A model generated the notes under the pieces. It made no database searches and was not told the origin of the DNA. It was given only the letters and a program-made list of their open reading frames with translations. Source: Trachelipus rathkii (Eukaryota > Arthropoda > Malacostraca > Isopoda > Trachelipodidae). From it: a DNA stretch of 64,000 nt. Of this stretch, positions 25,967 through 33,955 are shown piece by piece. The stretch covers positions 1 to 64,000 of the forward strand of contig JABUQX010007456.1 of NCBI GenBank assembly GCA_015478945.1, written 5' to 3'. A program made the translations under genes and the position numbers. Positions within the stretch are counted from its first letter, which is position 1. Each line of letters opens with the position of its first letter.

Positions 25967-27300
25967 ATCATCTAACAAAATCCCTCAACAAAGTGACCAA
26001 TCTATCAAAGATACCAACATCTGGAACTACGAATTAACACCATCTTCATCAAAGTGTCACTCGTTTTGAGTATAACATCAATTGAACTATGAATAAGCAT
26101 AGACATTAGCAAAATTCTAGGGCAAACCTAACATTACCCAACAAAAACTTAATCTAGGCTCACGTTTCTAACACATCATCGGCAGTTAACACAGTAATAT
26201 CTTACAAAAACTCATCATTTCTCTAACACATCATCGGCAGTTAACACAGTAATATCTTACAAAAACTCATCATTTCTCTAACAAATCAGTGTTATTTTCA
26301 CATTGCCATAGTAATATTTAACATAACGTACCTAACTTACGAATAAACAGTTTTCATTAATCAAGAGTATCTAAAGCAACACATAACCTTCCGAGAGAAA
26401 ACCCAGGGGGATGTGCTCCTTGTAACACCTAACGCTTTCATGAGGTAACATGAAATATTTTTATCCTTACCCTATTTTAGACTCCGCATCCCTTTCAGAA
26501 AATATCATTTCAAAACTGTTAGATTAAGCAACAGCGCATCATACAGAGGCGATTTGATAGCACTGTAAGCACTGTAAGCACTACTTGGAGATCACACCCC
26601 CTTCAGGGTACCCCGAGATGGGTCTAAGCGGTAAGGCACAGCCCTTTGGGCTGAGCCCTTATGTAACAGGTAAAAGACATATTATCTAACAAAATCCTTA
26701 ACAAAGTGATCAATCTATCAAAGATACCAGCGTCTCGACCTATGAATAACACCATCTTCATCAAAGTGTCACTCGTTTTAGTATAACATCATTTGAACTA
26801 TGAATAAACATAGACATTAGCAAGATTCTAGCAGCAAACCTAACATTACCCAACAAAAACTTAATCTAGGCTCACGTCTCTAACACATCATCGTCAATTA
26901 TCACAGTAATATCTTACAAAAACTCATCATTTCTCTAACAAATCAGTGTTATTTTCACATTGTCATAGTAATATTTAACATAACGTACCTAACTTACGAA
27001 TAAACAGTTTTCATTAATCAAGAGTATCTAAAGCAACACGTGGCCTTCGAGAGAAAACCCAGGGGGATGTGCTCTGTAACACCTAACGCTTTCATGAGGT
27101 AACGTGAAATATTTTTATCCTTACCTATTTTAGACTCGCCCCCTTTCAGAAAATATCATTTCAAAACTGTTAGATTAAGCAACAGCGCATCATTACAGAT
27201 GCGATTTGATAGCACTGTAAGCACTGTAAGCACTACTTTGAGATCACCCCAGAGGGGTAATGCCCGCTTACACCCCTTCGGGGTGATCCCTCCTCTCAAG
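25967..27300 (+). repeat. ~700-bp tandem unit 'T', about two copies (left arm)
   Basis: AACAAAATCC...AACAAAGTGA anchors at about 25,974 and 26,687 start two units, and AAAACCCAGGGGGATGTGCT recurs at about 26,399 and 27,055. Each unit contains repeated CACTGTAAGCA words, AGCCCTTTGGGCT and ACCCTTCAGGGT hairpins and a TTTCATG/CATGAAA stem. Within the first unit a ~58-base segment (ATCGGCAGTTAACACAGTAA and flanks) is itself duplicated at 26,165-26,280. The second unit lacks its end because orientation flips near 27,300. Confidence 0.85.
27241..27291. repeat. Hairpin at the orientation switch
   Basis: GATCACCCC (from 27,242) pairs with GGGGTGATC ending at about 27,290, with CCCC/GGGG sub-stems inside. 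It lies within 30 bases of the point where the T units reverse orientation, so it may mark the palindrome's fold point. Confidence 0.75.
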
Positions 27301-27310
27301 ATTCACATCC

Positions 27311-29090
27311 TTTCAGGGGCACGCATACCTCCTGGGTTTCTCTCGGGAGGTGGTGTGTTGCATAGATACTCTTGGTTAATGAAACCTGTTTATTAGTTAG
27401 GTACGTTATGTTAAATATTACTATGACAGGGTGAAATTAACACAGATTTGGGAGAAATGATGGGTTTTTGTAAGATATTGCTGTGTTTGATGATGTGTTA
27501 TTTGTGTGCATTTAAGTGGATTTTGTTGGCATAGCCTGTCAGGTTTGCCAGGCCCCTGTGTCTACGTTGTAGTTCAAATATTATACTAGGAACGTGTGAG
27601 CACTTTATTAGTGGTGATCAATTCGTAGGTCGAAGATGCTGTCTTGATAGGTGATCACTTTAAACAAGTTTTGTTGGGCCTCTTACGTCTTACCTGTTAC
27701 ATAGGAGAAGCTCAGGCCAAAGGGCTGTGCCACTTACCGCTTACCCTCTTCAGAATTTAGAGATGGGTCTTCATTGCATCTCTCTGGGGTGATCTCAAGT
27801 AGTGCTTACAGTGCTTACAGTGCTATCAAATCGCATCTGTATGATGCGTATTGTAATCTAACAGGTTTGAAATGATATTTTCTGAAAGGGGGCGGAGTCT
27901 AAAATAGGGTAAGGATAAAAATATTTCATGTTACCTCATGAAAGCGTTAGGTATTACAAGGAGCACATCCCCCTGGGTTTTCTCTCGGAAGGCTATGTGT
28001 TGCTTTAGATACTCTTGATTAATGAAAACTGTTTATTCGTAAGTTAGGTACGATTATGTTAAATATTACTATGTGAATGTAAAATTAACATTGATTTAAT
28101 TAGAGAAATGATAGATATTACTGTGTTAATTGACGATGATGTGTTAAACGTGAGCCTAGATTAAGTTTTTGTTAGGTAATGTTAGGTTTGCCATAGAATT
28201 TTGTTACTAATGTCTATGTTTATTCATAGTTCAAATGATGTTATCCTCGAAACGAGTGAGTGACACTTTGATAAAGATGGTGTTAATTCATAGGTCGAGA
28301 CGCTGGTATTTGATAGATTGATCACTTTGTTAAGGGATTTTGTTGAAGATAATATGTCTTTACCTGTTACATTACATAAGGGCTCAGCCCAAAGGGCTGT
28401 GCCCTTTACCGCTACACCCTTCAGGGTACCCCGAAATGGGTCTTCATGCATCTCTCTAGGGTGATCTCCAAGTAGTGGTGCTTACAGTGCTATCAAATCG
28501 CCTCTGTATGATGCGCTGTGCCGTTAATCTAACAGTTTTGAAATGATATTTTCTGAAAAGGATGCGGGTCTAAAATAGGGTAAGGATAAAAATATTTCAT
28601 GTTACCTCATGAAAGCGTTAGGTGTTACAAAAGGGGGCGCACCCCCCGTGGGTTTTCTCTCGGAAGGTTATGTGTTGCTTTAGCTTGGTTAATGAAAACT
28701 GTTTATTCGTAAGTTAGGTACGTTATGTTAAATATTACTATGGCAATGTGAAAATAACACTGATTTGTTAGAGAAATGATGAGTTTTTGTAAGATATTAC
28801 TGTGTTAACTGCCGATGATGTGTTAGAAACGTGAGTTTTGTAAGATATTACTGTGTTAACTGCCGATGCTATTTTAGACCTGCCCGCTTACACCCTTTTT
28901 GTTGGGTAATGTTAGGTTTGCCCTAGAATTTTGCTAATGTCTATGTTTATTCATAGGTCAATTGATGTTATACTCAAAACAAGTGACACTTTGATGAAGA
29001 TGGTGTTAATTCGTAGTTCCAGATGTTGGTATCTTTGATAGATTGGTCACTTTGTTGAGGGATTTTGTTAGATGATGCGGTTTTACCTGT
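27311..29090 (-). repeat. T tandem unit, about three copies (right arm)
   Basis: Mirror anchors for the AACAAAGTGA segment occur at about 27,640, 28,318 and 29,038 and the CCCCCTGGGTTTT anchor at about 27,327, 27,969 and 28,645, giving a period of roughly 640-720. The right arm therefore has about one more unit than the left. The internal duplication seen at 26,165-26,280 is also present here (28,786-28,867), so it pre-dates the arm duplication or was copied with it. Confidence 0.85.
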
Positions 29091-29810
29091 TGCTGATATG
29101 CGAGAAAAGTGGGAACATATCGAGTATTGTATGACCTATTAGCTACTTTACCTTTGATAAGTAGGGAATTTTCAGGATGTTAGCTGATTATTCATACGCG
29201 AGGTATGTTAAGTTTGCCTTTGTACATTATATTCTTAGTTGCGGTTAAGATATGTTAGCTTTATTGATGCTAAAGCTTTGTTGGTTAAGCATATATTCAA
29301 TGGTTAGTATATAAAGAACTTATTTTTGTGTTATGTTTGGATAAAACTCTGTTATGTTTACAATTATTCGTTGGTCTGTATGATAATTGGACAAGATTAT
29401 GATAAATCCATGTTAAATATTACTATGTCAATGTAAAATTAACGTTAATATGTTAGAGATATGCTTGAAAAAATGTGAATAGGTTACGTTTTGTACATTG
29501 TTAAGGTACTTTACTGCTGTTAAGTATGGAACTTTATTTAATGTTAGTTGTTTATTCGTCATAGATTCGTCGTTGTACATTGTATTTTTCTTAGTTCACA
29601 TGATGCTATGTTAGCTTTATTAATGTGAAAATAATGTTACGTTAGCATATATTCGTTGGTTGGTATATAAAGAACTTAATTTTGGACTGTTATTGTTGTT
29701 GTTGTTGTTGTTGTTGTTGTCTAACGAGAATATATACCCCTTTTGAACTGATATGGTTCGTTCGTGCATTGTATTCTTGTTTACTTTCTTCTGATTGGTT
29801 GAAAGAAAGA
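29085..29810. other. Right-arm non-coding block with (TTG)n
   Basis: Mirror of 25,210-25,965. It includes the (TTG)n tract at about 29,690-29,720. Nothing coding recognised. Confidence 0.6.
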
Positions 29811-29814
29811 ATCG

Positions 29815-30138
29815 TTACCTTTTAGAGCTGTTTATCATCCAAATTTCGTCAGTAAAGACATTTTTTTCGTTGTGTTGGTGCGGTGCCCTTCCTTCTGCTC
29901 CTACGAATGTCCTCTTTACGAGGACCTTTACATAGTATTTCCACTCAGGTGACTGATCATCGTCAAAAGTGAAATTGATTCCAACCCTCATACGTATCCT
30001 ATCATAGTCTATTACAAGACTTAGACTATGATAGGATTCGTATGAGGGTTGGAATATAGCATCAATGACTTCATTAGCAAGCATTTCGAATGATGTTTCA
30101 AGATCTCTTGGTTCATGGAAAAAGTTTTCATCAATAAC
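29815..30138 (-). CDS. Small conserved ORF, right-arm copy; function unknown
   Basis: Open on the minus strand from just after a TAG (30,139-30,141) to a stop at 29,815. The first ATG is at 30,084, giving 89 codons. The peptide begins as in the left-arm copy and then continues past the left copy's stop with a Lys/Arg-rich segment and a short NEKNVFTDEIWM stretch. Just past the shared KYYVKVL segment the DNA forms a GTCCTC/GAGGAC stem that the left copy disrupts. A possible GT splice donor (GGTAACG) follows the last codons. There are no recognisable domains, signal peptide or membrane segment. Preservation in both arms is weak support for coding; palindromic DNA could also explain it. Confidence 0.35.
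   Translation of the reverse strand, partial: VIDENFFHEPRDLETSFEMLANEVIDAIFQPSYESYHSLSLVIDYDRIRMRVGINFTFDDDQSPEWKYYVKVLVKRTFVGAEGRAPHQHNEKNVFTDEIWMINSSKR
29982..30051. repeat. 30-bp-arm hairpin (right arm)
   Basis: Arms 29,982-30,011 and 30,022-30,051 pair with one mismatch and a 10-base loop. It is the counterpart of 24,973-25,042. Confidence 0.95.
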
Positions 30139-30189
30139 CTATATGAAGTAAAGGTTGTTGTTGTTAAGTTTCTCTACAGAGATATGCAT

Positions 30190-30849
30190 TAAATGGATTA
30201 GTGCTGTAGGTTGTATGTGAATCTTTGTTAATGTTAGCAGTTTATTCTTGCTTAAGATGGGCCTGGTTTGCCTTTGTACATTATATTCTTAGTTCTGATA
30301 ATGTTATGTTGACTTTATTAATATGAAAACTTTGTTACGTTAGAGTATACTCAATGGTCTGTATGATAATTACACAAGGTTATAAAAATTTTTGTTAAAT
30401 ATTACCATGTTAATGTAAAATTAACATTGTTATGTTAGAGACATGCTTGATAAAGTGTGAATAAGTTACGTTTTTGGATGTTATGTTAGTTACTTTACTG
30501 GTGTTAAGTGTGGTCCTTTGTTAATGTTAACCATTTATTCTTGTTTAAGATGGGCTAGTTTCTCGTTGTGGGTTATATTCATAGTTCAGATGATGCTAAG
30601 TAAGCTTTTATTAATGTGAAAACTTTGTTACGTCAGCATATATTGTCTGATGTATAAAGAACTTGATTTTATGTTATGTTTATCCAAAAATGATACTCAA
30701 AATGTGACCTTAATCAATAGATCAATAGATCACAGATGGTCAGGAGGGAGGTTGGATGCTGGCTGGATGGTGGTTTGATTTAGTGATTTACTGCTTTAGG
30801 GTATGTAAAAACGTAAATTTGTAAGTTATAAACATAAAAAGAATAAGAA
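30190..30849. other. Right-arm non-coding block
   Basis: Mirror of 24,150-24,830: GTTATGTTAG-type words repeated at irregular spacing. No gene. Confidence 0.6.
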
Positions 30850-30897
30850 ATTTTATTTATTTATTTATTTATTTATTTATTTTTTTATTTTTTATTT
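30850..30897. repeat. (TTTA)n microsatellite, right arm
   Basis: Complement of the left-arm tract at 24,100-24,148. Confidence 0.9.
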
Positions 30898-31555
30898 CTT
30901 GATGGTTCTGAAACCATTATTTTCGAAATCTACAGACCCAATAACATATATAATGACACCAACATCATTACAAATATTTAATAACTCAGCATTGCACCGG
31001 CTCCAGCACCGGTGCCGGCACCAACTCTGAATCCTTCTCAGACTCCTTCTTCATTCTTTCCCTCTTTATTCTTCCTTCATCCTTCTTCATTCCTCCCTCG
31101 GTCTCTGTTTTGCACTCTGTGCTCTTTTTTTTTTAGTCAGGACCCCCAGGGGGTCCCAGACACCCTACACGGACTTATAACCATCATATTCGAACTCTAC
31201 GACCTCGATAACCCTTATAAGGACACCAACATTGTTGTTATATGAATGTTTACTAACTAGGCACCGCACCGGTTCCAGCACCGGTGTCTGTGCCTACTCC
31301 TCAGACTCCTCATTCCTCATTCTTCTTTTCCTCCTTCCTTCCTCCTTCCTCCTTTCCTCCTCAATCTTCCTTTCTTCTTCTTCTTCCTCTGTTTTGCATT
31401 CCATGCATTTCTTCTTCTTTTTTTTTCAAATGTGGACCCCCCTCCGGTGGGGTCCCTGGACTCAGAAGCTGAATCCTACTCCATCTCCGTCACAGACTCC
31501 GCCTCCTGCTCCTCTATCCTGTCTCCAAATTTCATTCTTCTACGATCATTTTTAA
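30898..31555 (-). repeat. Two S satellite units in the right arm
   Basis: Inverted S units. The GGACCC stem appears with changed but still paired bases: GACCCCC/GGGGGTC near 31,141-31,156, and GGACCCC/GGGGTCC across 31,433-31,456. The pyrimidine tract (31,310-31,420) is the complement of the left-arm purine tract. Confidence 0.85.
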
Positions 31556-31559
31556 TTTT

Positions 31560-32155
31560 TTGTGGGGCAGCGTCCCCCCTTACGGGGGGACGCAGAGGAA
31601 CGTAATCTCGTCTCCGACGAGATTACGTCATCATATAACTCACATCCAAATTTTAGCCCGATACGTTAAGCCTAACAGGGTTTTCAGGACGAATTTGACC
31701 TTGGCGCTAAGGGGGCAACACCCCCTTAGGGGTGACCTACGGTCACCAAAACTCGCGTGGGATCAGTTTATCACCTTCATAGAACATATATTAAGTTTGA
31801 AAGCGATACGTTAACTCTAACCCTTGTAGATATATATCGGACTCAGAACCGGATGCGAAGAAGAAACCTTGGCGGAATCCAAAGTCGGAGTGCGTAAAAA
31901 AAAACGATCCCTTACAGGGATCGTTTTTCGACTCAGATTCGATTTCCTTCGGAAATCGAATCTTCGACGTAATAATAATAATAATAATAACATTGGGTGT
32001 ATGTGCACGCACGCGCGCGCGCTCGCTCTCTCTCATGCGCATCGAACACCTGGTTCGATGATTAGCCGTTAGGCCTAACTCAATCTCGGGTTTGGAAAGC
32101 CAAAAGGGTATAAACGAGGGCGTAGCGGCTACGCTCTCGGGGGTGACCACCCTCT
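31560..32155. repeat. Right-arm chain of at least ten short hairpins
   Basis: Consecutive perfect or near-perfect stems: 31,570-31,593 (10-bp arms, loop TTAC); 31,600-31,628 (13 bp, loop TCC); 31,707-31,729 (9 bp, loop CAACA); 31,731-31,747 (7 bp, loop TAC); 31,900-31,928 (13 bp, loop TAC); 31,935-31,963 (13 bp, loop TTC); 32,040-32,060 (8 bp, loop ACCTG); 32,068-32,079 (12-base perfect palindrome); 32,115-32,139 (12-bp arms with one G-T); 32,141-32,152 (5 bp, loop AC). Three have the identical geometry of 13-bp arms and a 3-base loop. A (AAT)n tract (about 31,969-31,990) and a (CG)n stretch (32,008-32,022) lie between them. No coding role recognised. Confidence 0.9.
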
Positions 32156-32283
32156 ATATACATCCTACAGACTTGAAAATTACACGGATTCGTCCTTATC
32201 CCATATAGATTATATTCTAAGTTTCAGACCAATAACTCTATTCCTTCATATCGAAAAGGGTGGAGGAGGTCAAACTGCGGCAC

Positions 32284-32286
<3 letters not shown>

Positions 32287-32330
<44 letters not shown>

Positions 32331-32334
32331 TACG

Positions 32335-32383
<49 letters not shown>

Positions 32384-32386
32384 TTC

Positions 32387-32474
<88 letters not shown>
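32287..32474. repeat. (TA)n microsatellite between the palindrome and mariner
   Basis: Three TA runs interrupted at 32,328-32,338 and 32,382-32,390. Both the palindromic element (left side) and the mariner (right side) abut TA here. Confidence 0.95.
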
Positions 32475-32477
<3 letters not shown>

Positions 32478-33818
32478 CGGTGATTTTTTAAGTAAGAACC
32501 GTTTTGTAATGGAATAATAAACACTATTTATGGATGTAAATTGTATTAGAAATTAACATATGAACATTTATTTATTTTTCAACATAGTCACCATTAATAT
32601 TTAAATATTTGTTAAGTCGTGGCATGAGCTTTTAGATCCTCTCATCCAAAAACTCTACCGCCTGACCTGTAAACCAGTTATTAACAGTTTCTTTCAATAG
32701 GTCATCAGTTTCCAAGCCCTTTTCACCAAGAAATTCCTTAAGTTTTGGAAAAAGATGAAGGTCTGATAATGTGCTAAATCAGAGCTGTGTGGTGGATGGT
32801 CCAGTATTGGAGAGAAAAAAGATGAAAGCCTGACTTAATTTTGGAGAGAAAAAAGATGAATCTGTTTCAATTTTGGAGCAGAAAGCCGCTAGAAAGACGT
32901 TCACGCCGGCGGTTTTGAACGGCGCGCCTAAGCTTTAGTAAGGTTTCACAATACCTCTCAGCATTTATCGTCATTCCTCTTGGCAGAAAGTCTATCAGAA
33001 GAATGCCTTTCCGGTCCCAAAAAACTGTGGTTATGATTTTCAGTGTTGAAGGTTCACGCCTGAATTTTCGTGGTTTCGACGGGGAGTTTGAATGATGCCA
33101 TTCCCTGGATTGACGCTTAGTCTATGGTGTGTAGTACACAATCCACGTTTCATTGCCGGTCACAATGTGACTCAAGAGCTCGTCACTATCCTTGTTATGG
33201 CGCTATAAAAATGTCAAAAATGTTCCAAACGTTTTGTTTTGTGTTCTTCTGTCAACATTTTTGGCACCCACCTTGCACACATTTTTTTGTAGTGAAGTTT
33301 CTCAGAAACAATTTCATACACTACTGACCTTGAAACTTGCGGGAATTTCTGATGAAGCTCGTCAATAGTGAATCGCCTATTTTTCCGAATTTCCTCATCA
33401 ACTTTTTGTGTCAGGTCTTCATTCATGAGAGTAGGCCGCCCAGATCGTTCTTCATCATGAACATTTTTCCTTCCATCATTAAAAAGCCTACACCATTTAC
33501 GCACATTTCCAGCATTCATTGCACCTTCACCATAAACTTCAACAAGCTGCCGGTGAATTTCAGCAGGACGCACGTTTTTGGCGTTTAAAAATCGAATAAC
33601 AGAGCGCACTTCACAATCGGCGGGATTATTGATTGACATGGTGACAAACAAAGCACTATCCCATGAATTTTGGGTTCATTACATAAACACTGAGGAGACG
33701 TGAACGTAGTGCTCCGCAGGGGGGCCCTAGCCCTAGAGTCGTTACTTGACGGATGTCACGTGACATTCTGACCCCGGGACCGATGAGCAATCGGTTCTTA
33801 CTTAAAAAATCACCCTCG
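32475..33818 (-). mobile_element. Mariner-family transposon with intact ends
   Basis: 27-bp terminal inverted repeats lie at 32,475-32,501 and 33,792-33,818; 25 of 27 positions match (shared core GGTGATTTTTTAAGTAAGA). Each is bordered by TA (32,473-32,474 and 33,819-33,820), the target duplicated by Tc1/mariner elements, though the left neighbour is itself (TA)n. Length 1,344 bp is normal for mariner. The transposase lies on the minus strand and is broken. Mariner transposases cut and paste the element through a D,D(34)D catalytic domain. Confidence 0.95.
32572..33639 (-). pseudogene. Mariner transposase, inactivated
   Basis: The ATG at 33,639 (MSINN...) opens a 141-codon frame. It carries the N-terminal paired helix-turn-helix DNA-binding region (about residues 5-50 and 85-120) and the WVPKMLTEEHK motif, a form of the mariner WVPHEL linker signature. 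The frame breaks near 33,210. Homology resumes in another frame (DELLSHIVTGNETWIVYY), where the first catalytic Asp of the GDETW motif is Asn. A TAG follows at 33,122-33,124. The region of the second catalytic Asp (HDNARPH in the family) at about 32,800-32,880 is replaced by two direct copies of GGAGAGAAAAAAGATGAA. DHPPHSSDLA remains near 32,775-32,805, then another frameshift precedes LFPKLKEFL and the C-terminal NGDYVEK, with a stop at 32,572. Overall span (about 355 codons) matches the family length of about 345, so the gene decayed in place and cannot make active transposase. Confidence 0.95.
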
Positions 33819-33820
33819 TA

Positions 33821-33955
33821 TTATATATATATATTATACAAATATATATATTATATAATATAATAATATATATATTAAATATATGTATAGATATATTTTA
33901 TTATAATATATATATATTATATTCATATTATATATTCGATATATAATATATATAT
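33821..33955. repeat. Interrupted (TA)n block
   Basis: TA-rich with phase breaks; borders the mariner right end. Confidence 0.85.

Larger units (their letters stand above)
22692..32286. mobile_element. 9.6-kb palindromic, foldback-like element
   Basis: The two ends are inverted copies: the left begins GTTGATGCCGCAAGTTTGAC just inside TA at 22,690, and the right end, read on the minus strand, begins GTTGTGCCGCAGTTTGACC just inside TA at 32,287. Blocks then match in mirror order all the way in: hairpin chain, two S units, (TAAA)n, AATCAATAG-type block, conserved small ORF with two hairpins, (CAA)n, and ~700-bp tandem units. Orientation flips at about 27,300-27,316. Arms are about 4.6 kb. Long matching stretches are interrupted by 1-3-base indels and homopolymer changes, so the arms are close but not identical. 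Very long inverted arms that contain internal tandem repeats are the hallmark of foldback transposons, but no transposase is visible and I recognise no named family. The alternative is a fold-back chimeric read or an inverted duplication. The inverted repeat itself is certain; 'mobile element' is inference. Confidence 0.65.

Noticed and set aside
28249..28262. CTCGAAACGAG as a hammerhead-ribozyme core
   Set aside because: The CTGATGA half of the core and the flanking stems are missing.
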